From NCBI RefSeq assembly GCF_905207935.1, contig NZ_CAJLNI010000066.1:1-10404 (forward strand): a DNA stretch of 10,404 nt, read 5' to 3'. Each line of letters starts with the position of its first letter. Position 1 is the first letter of the stretch. A program made the position numbers and the translations under genes. Shown piece after piece: positions 1-6,612 of the stretch. The DNA comes from an uncultured Haemophilus sp. Lineage in GTDB: Bacteria > Pseudomonadota > Gammaproteobacteria > Enterobacterales > Pasteurellaceae. The notes under the pieces are model-generated. The model did not search any database. It was given only the letters and a program-made list of their open reading frames with translations, and was not told the origin of the DNA.

Positions 1-67
1 TTTTATGCCAGATTTCCTGATAATCTTGTAATCCTAATTGACGGACAATTAAATCAGTCTTGTTCAT
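1..67 (-). CDS. lipB: Octanoyltransferase LipB, N-terminal 22 codons only (runs off the window)
   Basis: LipB moves octanoyl groups from acyl carrier protein to lipoyl domains, the first committed step of lipoate synthesis in the cytoplasm. Only the start is visible: an ATG at 65-67 followed by residues reading MNKTDLIVRQLGLQDYQEIW. The IVRQLGLQ-Y segment matches the conserved LipB N-terminus (LVRQLGLQPY in E. coli, from memory). The catalytic Cys and Lys lie outside the window. The ATG follows the ybeD stop codon by one base (TAA-G-ATG), so the two are very probably co-transcribed and translationally coupled. The identification rests on a short stretch plus the expected ybeD-lipB order. Confidence 0.88.
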   Translation of the reverse strand, partial: MNKTDLIVRQLGLQDYQEIWHK

Positions 68-68
68 C

Positions 69-347
69 TTAGAGAACCATTTTGACGCCTTCAACTTTTG
101 CAAGTTCTTTGTAAAGTGTTTCTACTTGCTCAAAGTTTTGCGCGACGATATCAATCGAAACTGAATTATAAGTGCCTTTACTACTGCATTTTTCCTTTGG
201 AATATAATCACCCGGTAAATATTTTTGTATCACTGCTACGATGTCTTGCGCTAAACCTTCACGGTTAACACCTGCGACTTTAAATGTCATTGCAGCAGGG
301 AATTCCATTACTTCTTTTAGTTTTTCATAATCGTTTTCGGTTGCCAT
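69..347 (-). CDS. ybeD: YbeD family protein (DUF493/UPF0250)
   Basis: This 92-residue cytoplasmic protein belongs to the YbeD family, small alpha/beta proteins with an ACT-like fold and no settled biochemical role. Family features visible are the EFPAAMTFKVAG segment near residues 15-26, the PGDYIP...SSKGTYNSVSI block around 45-65, and the C-terminal QVETLYKELAKVEGVKMVL, close to the E. coli ending as I recall it. An AGGA Shine-Dalgarno motif sits 7 bases before the ATG, which supports this start. It lies between dacA and lipB, as in enterobacteria, and is coupled to lipB by a one-base gap. A 14-bp hairpin precedes it, so its expression may be partly separated from dacA. The family assignment is firm; the function is unknown. 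Confidence 0.93.
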   Translation of the reverse strand: MATENDYEKLKEVMEFPAAMTFKVAGVNREGLAQDIVAVIQKYLPGDYIPKEKCSSKGTYNSVSIDIVAQNFEQVETLYKELAKVEGVKMVL

Positions 348-368
348 GTTGTTTCCTTAATTTAAGAA

Positions 369-403
369 TAAGGTGCGTGAATCAGTTAAATTCATACACC
401 TTA
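369..403 (-). terminator. 14-bp hairpin between dacA and ybeD (terminator or attenuator candidate)
   Basis: Read on the minus strand, TAAGGTGTATGAAT (403-390) can pair with ATTCACGCACCTTA (382-369) across a 7-base loop (389-383). The stem has 12 Watson-Crick pairs, one U-G pair and one A-C mismatch. A T-rich but interrupted stretch, TTCTTAAATT, follows it on the minus strand. It starts 52 bases after the dacA stop codon and ends 21 bases before the ybeD ATG. That placement suits partial termination after dacA, an RNA processing site, or a stabilising 3' end. The broken U-tract makes it a weak intrinsic terminator at best. Confidence 0.5.
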
Positions 404-431
404 CGGATTTATTGATGTGATATAAATGGGG

Positions 432-440
432 AAGTGCGGT
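432..440 (+). repeat. DNA uptake signal sequence (USS), dacA-ybeD spacer
   Basis: A perfect AAGTGCGGT core is followed by TAATTTTC and a second T-rich block, matching the extended Hin-type USS (core plus two AT-rich segments). It lies just downstream of dacA in noncoding DNA. USSs favour uptake of related DNA by competent Haemophilus cells. Confidence 0.93.
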
Positions 441-455
441 TAATTTTCAAGGTGT

Positions 456-1643
456 TTAGTCAAATAATCCTTTAACTGTTAATACTAACCAGTCCCAACC
501 TTTACCTAAGAAACCGCCTTCTTGTACATCTTCTAATGCTTGAAGATTTACGGTAGCGACATCTTTGCCGTCTAATTGATAAACGATTTTACCTACCACT
601 TGGCCTTTTGCTAAAGGTGCTTGTAAGTATTTGTTATCTAATTCATAACGTGCTTTTAAGTCAGTTTGTTTACCTTTTGGCACAGTGATAAAGCCATCTT
701 CTAAGACACCAAGTTTAACGTCACCTTTATCACCGTAGTAAACAGATTGTTTTGAAATTTCTTCACCTGCTTTTTGAGTTTTTAAGGTTTCAAAGTTAGC
801 AAAACCCCATTGTAAGAGTTTTTTACTTTCTACTTCACGACCTTTATAGGTTGGTACACCCATTACAACAGAAATTAAACGCATATTGTTTGGACTTGTT
901 GCTGATGCGACAAGGTTATAACCTGCTTGGCTTGTGTGACCGGTTTTCATACCATCCACGTTAATGGTTTTATCCCATAATAAGCCATTACGGTTAGGTT
1001 GTTTGATTTTGTTGAAAGTAAAGTCTTTTTCTGCGTAGATTTTATATTCTTCCGGTAAATCACGAATAATATGCGCACCAATAATCGCCATATCACGTGC
1101 AGTCGAATATTGGTTTGGATCATCTAAACCATGTGGTGTGGTGAAGTTAGTATTTTTTAAGCCAAATTGTTGAACGTATTTATTCATGGTATCAACGAAG
1201 TTAGCTACTGTGCCCGAAATATGTTCAGCCACTGCCACACAAGCGTCATTACCAGAAACAATGATAATCCCTTTGTTTAAATCACCTACAGACACTTGTT
1301 GATTTAAATTTAAGAACATTTTTGACGAATCAGGGAAATTTCTACCCCAAGCGGTTTCGCTAATCGTCACCATATCTTCATTGTGGATTTTACCTTGTTT
1401 TAATGCCGCACCAACCACGTAGCTAGTCATCATTTTTGTTAATGAAGCAGGGTATTGGTGTTGGTCTGGGTTAAGTGATGCAAGTACTGCACCAGAATTG
1501 TAATCCATTAAAACATAAGTTTGTGCATTCACTTCCGGTACTGCGATACCGTATTGAATATCTTCAGCGGCAGCAAATGTTGATGCAGCCATTAATCCCG
1601 AGCAGAGTACAATTTTTTTCAATTTTGCAGATTGTTTTAACAT
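456..1643 (-). CDS. dacA: D-alanyl-D-alanine carboxypeptidase DacA (penicillin-binding protein 5)
   Basis: DacA trims the terminal D-Ala from peptidoglycan pentapeptides in the periplasm and so limits cross-linking. The 395-residue protein begins with a signal peptide (hydrophobic core 11-24, likely cleaved after the AAA at 24-26, before EDIQ). All three active-site motifs of the family are present: S67-L-T-K70 with the acylated serine, S130-G-N132, and K233-T-G235. A PBP5 C-terminal beta domain spans roughly 283-374. The tail GFLGKGWDWLVLTVKGLF (377-394) looks like the amphipathic helix that holds PBP5 on the inner membrane. The length is normal for the family. An AAAGGA Shine-Dalgarno motif stands 7 bases before the ATG. 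The gene begins 18 bases after the rlpA stop codon, which implies one operon with rlpA, rodA and mrdA. Confidence 0.97.
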   Translation of the reverse strand: MLKQSAKLKKIVLCSGLMAASTFAAAEDIQYGIAVPEVNAQTYVLMDYNSGAVLASLNPDQHQYPASLTKMMTSYVVGAALKQGKIHNEDMVTISETAWGRNFPDSSKMFLNLNQQVSVGDLNKGIIIVSGNDACVAVAEHISGTVANFVDTMNKYVQQFGLKNTNFTTPHGLDDPNQYSTARDMAIIGAHIIRDLPEEYKIYAEKDFTFNKIKQPNRNGLLWDKTINVDGMKTGHTSQAGYNLVASATSPNNMRLISVVMGVPTYKGREVESKKLLQWGFANFETLKTQKAGEEISKQSVYYGDKGDVKLGVLEDGFITVPKGKQTDLKARYELDNKYLQAPLAKGQVVGKIVYQLDGKDVATVNLQALEDVQEGGFLGKGWDWLVLTVKGLFD

Positions 1644-1661
1644 AGCATTTCCTTTAATAGC

Positions 1662-2522
1662 TTATTGGTTTTTATAAGTATAAACGATAACGGGTTGCCC
1701 ATTGATCGTTTTTTGTAATTTTGTTTTTAATTGATTAATATCCGCTTGATCCACAATTGGACCAAAATGGATTTCGTAGTTTCGTCCATTTTGGTTAATT
1801 TCGGTTTTTATGTCATCTAATGCGAGCTTTGTGATGATGCTTTCTGCTTGATTTTTTGACGACAGCGCGAGTAGTTTTAGCTTGAAGACAGTTTTTGCAT
1901 CGCTTGTGCTGTCTGAGTTCTGATTTTTTTTTTCGCTATTTTTATTGATGGCTAAACGATCACTGGCTTCTTGCGTTTTAGCATGCTTAGCGAGTGTTTT
2001 AGCTCCTGCACCTGAAATTTGACCTTGATTATCTACATGTAAGGCTTCAATTCTAACATGTCCCGTTCCACGAGCAATAATCCCCAATTCTTTAGCTGCA
2101 GAATGCGATAAGTCGATGATACGTTTCTCACTAAACGGACCTCGATCATTAATCCGTACAATCACTTTACGATTATTGTGTAAGTTTGTGACAACCGCAT
2201 AAGAGTTTAAAGGCAATGTTTTATGTGCAGCTGTGAAAAGTGATGAATCGTAGCGTTCACCATTGGCTGTTTTTCTTCCATTAAATTTATTGTGATAATA
2301 ACTTGCGGCGCCTTCTTTTGAATAGTTTTTTGATTCATCTCCTTGTGTAGTATAAGTTTTGCCGTTTACTTCATAACTTTGTGGTGTAGGAATAGTTGTT
2401 TTTATAGATAAAGAATCCCCTTGGATGCCATACATTTTTTGGGTATCAGCAAAGCTAGATAAACTAAATCCCATAATTAATGTGAAAAGTGCGGTCGTTT
2501 TTAAGATGTTTTTTAATTTCAT
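1662..2522 (-). CDS. rlpA: RlpA: septal-ring endolytic transglycosylase with DPBB and SPOR domains
   Basis: RlpA-type enzymes cleave glycan strands that lack stem peptides, near the division septum in the periplasm. From the ATG at 2520-2522 the protein is 286 residues. Residues 1-25 form a signal peptide with a likely signal peptidase I site, SFA|DT. A double-psi beta-barrel domain covers about 69-155 and contains H100 (in TAAHKTLPL) and D126 (in NDRGPF), matching the catalytic His and Asp known from P. aeruginosa RlpA. A low-complexity linker (about 165-205) leads to a SPOR domain (about 210-284) that binds denuded glycan. E. coli RlpA is a lipoprotein, but this protein has no cysteine at all. 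A TTG 15 bases upstream is an alternative start, but it puts five polar residues before the signal peptide. Neither start has a well-spaced Shine-Dalgarno; the nearest AGGA is about 28 bases before the ATG. An A10 tract lies in the linker. Confidence 0.95.
   Translation of the reverse strand: MKLKNILKTTALFTLIMGFSLSSFADTQKMYGIQGDSLSIKTTIPTPQSYEVNGKTYTTQGDESKNYSKEGAASYYHNKFNGRKTANGERYDSSLFTAAHKTLPLNSYAVVTNLHNNRKVIVRINDRGPFSEKRIIDLSHSAAKELGIIARGTGHVRIEALHVDNQGQISGAGAKTLAKHAKTQEASDRLAINKNSEKKNQNSDSTSDAKTVFKLKLLALSSKNQAESIITKLALDDIKTEINQNGRNYEIHFGPIVDQADINQLKTKLQKTINGQPVIVYTYKNQ
1924..1933 (-). repeat. A10 homopolymer in the rlpA linker (coding strand)
   Basis: Ten consecutive A residues on the coding strand encode part of E197, K198, K199 and part of N200 of RlpA, between the catalytic and SPOR domains. 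Losing one A leads to a TAA stop about 16 codons later. Gaining one A leads to a TGA about 40 codons later. Either shift would keep the catalytic domain and remove most or all of the SPOR domain. The tract is long enough for replication or transcriptional slippage to be plausible, but the sequence alone does not show that slippage occurs. Confidence 0.9.
2487..2495 (+). repeat. USS inside the rlpA signal-peptide coding region
   Basis: A perfect AAGTGCGGT on the plus strand is followed by CGTTTTTA and a further T-rich run, matching the extended USS. On the coding strand it reads as part of the codons for KTTALF in the RlpA signal peptide (residues 8-13). The hydrophobic, loosely constrained signal peptide is a tolerant place for an uptake sequence. 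Confidence 0.93.
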
Positions 2523-2568
2523 ACTTATTACTGTCAATATTATTGCTGTATTCCTATAAGAAAGCCAA

Positions 2569-2588
2569 AAAGGAAATTAGTTCCCTTT
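2569..2588 (-). terminator. Short hairpin across the rodA stop codon (weak terminator candidate)
   Basis: On the minus strand AAAGGGAA (2588-2581) can pair with TTTCCTTT (2576-2569) over a CTAA loop. This gives 8 pairs including one G-U. The T-rich stretch TTGGCTTTCTTAT follows. The last rodA codon and part of its stop codon lie in the stem-loop, and the rlpA start is about 47 bases further on. The stem is short and AU-rich, so it may only modulate readthrough from rodA into rlpA. Confidence 0.28.
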
Positions 2589-3692
2589 CATAAAGCGAGG
2601 TTTGTGAGTATGAATGGACATCACTAAACCAAAGCTCGCCATGATAGCGACATAAGAGGTGCCCCCATAGCTAAAAAGAGGCAAAGGCACACCAACCACG
2701 GGCAAAATACCGCTCACCATACCAATATTTACGAAAACATAAACGAAGAATATCAGTGTGGTAGCACCAGCAAGAATACGCCCGAAAGAGGTTTCTGCAT
2801 TTACCGCAATTATTAAGCCACGGATAATAATAAACAAATAAATTGCCATCAGAATAAGAAAACCGACCATTCCATGTTCTTCACTCATCACGGCAAAAAT
2901 AAAATCAGTGTGTGGTTCAGGCAAAAATTCTAATTGGGATTGTGTCCCTTGCATCCATCCTTTGCCAGATATACCGCCTGAACCGATAGCAATTTTGGAT
3001 TGCAAAATATGATAACCCGCCCCAAGAGGATCTTTCTCTGGGTCAAGTAAGGTTAATACACGCATGCGTTGGTAGTCATGCATTAAATACATCCACATGA
3101 TAGGAATAAATGCCGCTAAGCCAACTACTGCAGCAAGAATAAGCCACCAACTCATTCCTGCTAAGAATACCACGAATAAGCCCGATGCACTAACCAGAAT
3201 TGATGTACCCAAGTCAGGTTGAATAGCCACAAGTAAAGTTGGCACCATAATCATAGCGATAGCAATAAAGGTTTCGCTCATTTTAGGGGGTAATGGGCGA
3301 TTACCTAAATACACCGCCACCATTAATGGCACTGCGAGTTTGACAATTTCAGACGGCTGAAAGCGAATAAAACCAAGATCTAACCAACGCTGTGCTCCTT
3401 TACTGGTTGTACCGAAGGCATCAACTAAAATCAGCATAATAAAACCAACCAAATATAAATAAGGGGAGAGACGCTGATAAAATTTAGGGGGAAGCTGTGC
3501 CATAATCATCATGACAGCAAAACCTAATGTGACCTGAATGATACGGTTTTGGAACATGACTTCACTGGCGCCTGATGCACTATAAAGCACAAGCATACCA
3601 TAGGCTGTAATGGCAGCTAAACCAATAAATAATAAGAAATCAATATGTAAGCGTTGCCATAATCGTAAACATAGAGGGATTTTTTCTTCCAT
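2577..3692 (-). CDS. rodA: RodA, SEDS-family peptidoglycan glycosyltransferase (MrdB)
   Basis: RodA polymerises lipid II into glycan strands in the inner membrane, working with PBP2 in the elongasome that maintains cell width. The 371-residue protein has about ten hydrophobic segments and the usual SEDS landmarks: KGAQRWLDLG (98-107), QPSE (112-115), QPDLG (158-162), and LPEPHTDFIFA (257-267), where D263 is the expected catalytic aspartate. It also has PLPLFSYGGTS (336-346) near the C-terminus. The length is normal. The ATG overlaps the mrdA stop codon by one base (TAATG), so translation is probably coupled and matched to PBP2. That suits a one-to-one RodA-PBP2 complex. The pairing and the E. 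coli gene order (mrdA-mrdB-rlpA) support RodA rather than FtsW. Confidence 0.97.
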   Translation of the reverse strand: MEEKIPLCLRLWQRLHIDFLLFIGLAAITAYGMLVLYSASGASEVMFQNRIIQVTLGFAVMMIMAQLPPKFYQRLSPYLYLVGFIMLILVDAFGTTSKGAQRWLDLGFIRFQPSEIVKLAVPLMVAVYLGNRPLPPKMSETFIAIAMIMVPTLLVAIQPDLGTSILVSASGLFVVFLAGMSWWLILAAVVGLAAFIPIMWMYLMHDYQRMRVLTLLDPEKDPLGAGYHILQSKIAIGSGGISGKGWMQGTQSQLEFLPEPHTDFIFAVMSEEHGMVGFLILMAIYLFIIIRGLIIAVNAETSFGRILAGATTLIFFVYVFVNIGMVSGILPVVGVPLPLFSYGGTSYVAIMASFGLVMSIHTHKPRFMKGN

Positions 3693-5665
3693 TATTCATT
3701 CTCACCTGGTTGAGATTCTAGTGGGGGCATTTGTAAGTCAGGTTGTTGGACTGCCTTTTCTTCTGTATTTTGTTGATGTTCAATCTGAGGTAAACGTTTA
3801 TTTAAATAGAAATCCATAATTTGTCTTGCAATTGGTGCCGCATTACTTGAACCACCGCCCGCATTTTCTAAAATAATGGTGACAACTAATTTGGGATCTT
3901 CATAAGGTGCATAAGCAGTGAACCAAGCATGGTCATGCAATTCTTTTTTCAATCCTGCAGCATTATATTTTTGGTTTTCTTTTAAGCTGAAAACCTGCGC
4001 AGTACCGGATTTCCCTGCTACATGGTAATTCGTGCCGATAAAGGCTTTTCGTCCAGTCCCCGCACCTGAATTCACCACATTGAACATACCTCGCTTAGCT
4101 GCGTCCCAATAAGCTTGTTTAGGATCGGTAATATCTTCATATAAAAGTGGGTCTTGATAGGGCTCAATGGTGGCACCTTCAACTGATTTCATTAAATGTG
4201 GTGTATGAATTTTACCGTTATTGACTACAATAGAGGTCGCTTTTGCTACTTGTAATGGTGTCGCTGTCCAATAACCCTGACCAATACCTACTGAGATTGT
4301 ATCGCCTTGTACCCAAGGTCTTTTATAACGTTTTTGTTTCCACTCTTTACTCGGCATATTGGCTGTGGCTTCTTCTTGAATTTCAATACCTGTAGGCATA
4401 CCAAATCCAAAACGTTTCATCCACATAGAGAAACGATCAATACCTAAATTAAAGGCGGTTTGATAGAAGAAGGTATCCGATGATTCAGTAATGGCTTTGT
4501 TTAAATCCGTATAACCATGCCCTGTTTTTTTCCAATCTCGGAAGCGTTTTGTTGAGTTTGGTAATGTCCAGTAACCAGGGTCAAAAATCGTGGTATTAGG
4601 TGTAATCACCCCTTCAGTTAGTGCTGCAACAGCAACGAATGGTTTTACAGTGGAGGCTGGTGGATAGACCCCTTGTGTCGCACGACTATAAAGCGGTCGA
4701 GTAGGGTCTTCTAGTAAACGTTTGTAATCGCTAGAAGAAATACCATCGACGAATAAATTATTATCATAGCTTGGTGTTGAAACCATAGCTAATACGCTGT
4801 TATCTTTCGGGTCAAGCACAACGACAGCACCTTTTTGACCTGAAAGGAGCGACATAATGTAGCGTTGAAGGGTGAAATCGATAGTCAGATGAATACTTTT
4901 GCCCGCTGTGGCTGGTTGCTCACGTAATTTACGGATAACTTTCCCGCGGTTATTGATTTCCACTTCTTCAAAACCTGTCGTACCGTGGAGTTGCTCTTCG
5001 TAATAGCGTTCAATACCCAATTTCCCCATATCTGTGGAACCTGAGTAGTTAGCAAATTTCTCTTCTTTTTTTAGGCGTTCAACATCTCGGTCATTAATGC
5101 GTCCCACATAACCCAAAATATGTGTCATGGCTTCGCCATATAGGTAATTTCGTTTGAAATAAGGGCGAACATCAAGACTTGGATATTTATATTGGTTCAC
5201 TGCAAAACGGGCAATTTGTTCTTCCGTTAAGTTTGGTTTGAGTAAAATAGGTGTATAACGTGTGCCGCGGCGACGTTCTTTTTTGAAATGGTCAATGTCT
5301 TCATCTGTGAGCCCCACAACATAGCGTAACTCATCAAAAGTGCGGTCTAAATTTTCGGTTTTTTCCGGCACGATATATAAACCGAAAAAGGTGAGGTTTT
5401 CAGCCAGTAATTCGCCGTAACGGTCGTAAATTAATCCGCGAGTAGGAGGAAGCGGAAGCAATTTAATACGGTTACCATTCGAGCGAGTTTGGTACATGTC
5501 GTAATTCACCACCTGGAGATGGTAAATATTGGCAAATAATACGCCACTTAAGGCCAAAATACCGATGAATGCTACTAATGTTCGACGCGCAAACAAGTTC
5601 CGCTCCGCTTTTTTATCGCGGATTGGTTCGTTGTTTGGGGCAGCAAAGAATTTCTTTAAATTCAT
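3692..5665 (-). CDS. mrdA: Penicillin-binding protein 2, elongasome D,D-transpeptidase (MrdA)
   Basis: PBP2 cross-links new glycan in the lateral wall and activates RodA; it is the target of mecillinam. The 657-residue class B PBP has a cytoplasmic N-terminus and one membrane anchor (about 29-50). A pedestal domain starts with the YQTRSNGNRIKLLPLPPTRG region (58-77). The transpeptidase domain carries S338-T-V-K341 (acylated serine), S395-S-D397 (the SxN/SxD motif) and K552-S-G-T555. A roughly 30-residue tail (628-657), rich in Q, E and P, extends past the domain. The N-terminal MNLKKFF agrees with the family, so the start is sound. No Shine-Dalgarno motif is visible in the 15 bases between the rlmH stop and this ATG. 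A one-base overlap couples it to rodA. A USS lies within the pedestal coding region. Confidence 0.97.
   Translation of the reverse strand: MNLKKFFAAPNNEPIRDKKAERNLFARRTLVAFIGILALSGVLFANIYHLQVVNYDMYQTRSNGNRIKLLPLPPTRGLIYDRYGELLAENLTFFGLYIVPEKTENLDRTFDELRYVVGLTDEDIDHFKKERRRGTRYTPILLKPNLTEEQIARFAVNQYKYPSLDVRPYFKRNYLYGEAMTHILGYVGRINDRDVERLKKEEKFANYSGSTDMGKLGIERYYEEQLHGTTGFEEVEINNRGKVIRKLREQPATAGKSIHLTIDFTLQRYIMSLLSGQKGAVVVLDPKDNSVLAMVSTPSYDNNLFVDGISSSDYKRLLEDPTRPLYSRATQGVYPPASTVKPFVAVAALTEGVITPNTTIFDPGYWTLPNSTKRFRDWKKTGHGYTDLNKAITESSDTFFYQTAFNLGIDRFSMWMKRFGFGMPTGIEIQEEATANMPSKEWKQKRYKRPWVQGDTISVGIGQGYWTATPLQVAKATSIVVNNGKIHTPHLMKSVEGATIEPYQDPLLYEDITDPKQAYWDAAKRGMFNVVNSGAGTGRKAFIGTNYHVAGKSGTAQVFSLKENQKYNAAGLKKELHDHAWFTAYAPYEDPKLVVTIILENAGGGSSNAAPIARQIMDFYLNKRLPQIEHQQNTEEKAVQQPDLQMPPLESQPGENE
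5338..5346 (+). repeat. USS inside the mrdA coding region
   Basis: A perfect AAGTGCGGT is followed by CTAAATTTT and then a T-rich run, as in the extended USS. On the mrdA strand it encodes D107-R-T109 (NLDRTFDEL context) in the pedestal domain, a surface-type segment that tolerates substitution. Confidence 0.92.
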
Positions 5666-5680
5666 TGGTAATGTAACGCG

Positions 5681-6148
5681 TTATTCTCTGTGATAAGGAT
5701 GATTTGTGGTTAGTGACCAGGCACGGTATAAGCTTTCTGCCACTACAACACGCACTAATGGATGGGGCATTGTGAGCGGAGAAAGTGACCAGCTTTGTTC
5801 TGCCGCAGCTTTGCATTCAGGGGATAAGCCTTCAGGTCCGCCAATGAGTAAGCACACATCACGACCATCGTTTTTCCAACTCTCTAATTGTTCAGCAAGT
5901 TGTGGCGTTGTCCAAGGTTTGCCTGGAATATCTAATGTCACCACTTTGCCTTTTCCGCAAGCGGCAAGCATCGCTTTACCTTCTTGTTCTAAGATGCGTT
6001 TAATATCCGCATTTTTTCCACGCTTGCCTGCTGGAATTTCAATGAGTTCAAAAGGCATATCTTTAGGAAAACGACGTTGGTATTCTTCAAATCCAGTTGT
6101 CACCCAAGCTGGCATTTTTGTGCCCACAGCGATTAATGTGATTTTCAT
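5681..6148 (-). CDS. rlmH: 23S rRNA pseudouridine-1915 N3-methyltransferase RlmH
   Basis: RlmH methylates the N3 position of pseudouridine 1915 in helix 69 of 23S rRNA, using S-adenosylmethionine on assembled 70S ribosomes. The 155-residue protein is a full-length, single-domain SPOUT (knotted) methyltransferase. Visible family landmarks are FELIEIPAGKRGKNADIKRIL (about 34-54), VTLDIPGKPW (70-79), LLIGGPEGLSPECK (100-113), PHPLVRVVVAESLYRAWS (128-145), and the invariant C-terminal HPYHRE. The last two blocks form the SAM-binding knot and the active-site tail. A purine-rich GGGAAAAGG sequence directly precedes the ATG. It follows rsfS by 39 bases and precedes mrdA by 15 bases, as in E. coli (ybeB-ybeA-mrdA). 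Confidence 0.97.
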   Translation of the reverse strand: MKITLIAVGTKMPAWVTTGFEEYQRRFPKDMPFELIEIPAGKRGKNADIKRILEQEGKAMLAACGKGKVVTLDIPGKPWTTPQLAEQLESWKNDGRDVCLLIGGPEGLSPECKAAAEQSWSLSPLTMPHPLVRVVVAESLYRAWSLTTNHPYHRE

Positions 6149-6179
6149 CCTTTTCCCTTTTAAAACACAATCAAAATTG

Positions 6180-6188
6180 ACCGCACTT
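6180..6188 (-). repeat. USS in the rsfS-rlmH spacer, overlapping the rsfS stop codon
   Basis: A perfect USS core lies on the minus strand (ACCGCACTT on plus). The AATTTTGATT-type AT-rich extension follows it. Its first A is the last base of the rsfS TAA stop codon. It fills part of the 39-base spacer to rlmH. No inverted partner is nearby, so it is not a paired-USS terminator. Confidence 0.93.
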
Positions 6189-6496
6189 TATGCCCAAAGT
6201 TTTTCTAACTGATACATCTCACGCGCATCACGCTGCATAATATGTACGATAGCTTGACCGAGATCGACCACGATCCAATCAGCCGTATTACGACCTTCTT
6301 CACCAAAGGTTTCATAACCGGCTTTTTTACATTCCGCAATAAGGTTATCGGCCATAGCAGAGACTTGACGGCTAGATGTGCCGGTACAAATAATCATATT
6401 TTCAGTAATCGATGATTTGCCTTTTACATCAAAATGCACAATTTCGGTGCCTTTTAAATCATCGAGTTTATCAATTACAAATTCAACTAATGACAT
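6188..6496 (-). CDS. rsfS: Ribosomal silencing factor RsfS
   Basis: RsfS (Iojap family) binds protein L14 of the 50S subunit and blocks joining with the 30S subunit, shutting down translation when nutrients are scarce. The 102-residue protein is full length. Landmarks are FVIDKLDDLKGTEI (6-19), the highly conserved KGKSSITENMIICTGTSSRQV (25-45), GEEGRNTADWIVVDLG (65-80) and the C-terminal YQLEKLWA. An AGGA Shine-Dalgarno motif lies 6 bases before the ATG, which fixes the start. It is the first gene of the minus-strand cluster, with a promoter candidate directly upstream, and it reads into rlmH after 39 bases. In E. coli the rsfS-rlmH pair is likewise followed by the mrd genes. Confidence 0.96.
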   Translation of the reverse strand: MSLVEFVIDKLDDLKGTEIVHFDVKGKSSITENMIICTGTSSRQVSAMADNLIAECKKAGYETFGEEGRNTADWIVVDLGQAIVHIMQRDAREMYQLEKLWA

Positions 6497-6524
6497 TTCT
6501 TTTCCTGTTTAAATAAAGCGATGA

Positions 6525-6594
6525 ATTCTATCATTGAATGAGGGAAAGGGGTAGGCTTAGGGCGGATTTTATTTGAATTGTTTTATGATTGTAA
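6525..6594 (-). promoter_or_regulatory. Candidate promoter region for the rsfS-rlmH-mrdA cluster
   Basis: Two sigma70-like options lie upstream of rsfS on the minus strand. The first is an extended -10, TGATAGAAT (6533-6525), placing the start about 22 bases before the rsfS ATG, but it has no good -35. The second is TTACAA (6594-6589), a 17-base spacer and TAAAAT (6571-6566). Its -10 matches 5 of 6 consensus bases and its -35 only 3 of 6. Either would drive the cluster, because the preceding yidE gene appears to terminate at 6613-6635. This is pattern matching only. Confidence 0.35.
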
Positions 6595-6612
6595 TGGTGC
6601 TTAGCATAAATA

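Noticed and set aside
1613..1619. A7 run (coding strand) near the start of dacA as a slippage site
   Set aside because: Runs of seven are common in AT-rich coding DNA and give no specific sign of phase variation.
3610..3819. 69-codon open frame on the plus strand across the rodA/mrdA junction
   Set aside because: It is antisense to two confirmed genes with no start signals and no recognisable product.
5706..6212. 168-codon open frame on the plus strand, opposite rlmH and the rsfS end
   Set aside because: It lies antisense to the strongly conserved rlmH gene, has no Shine-Dalgarno, and its product is low-complexity and unlike any family I know. It is a shadow of rlmH codon use.
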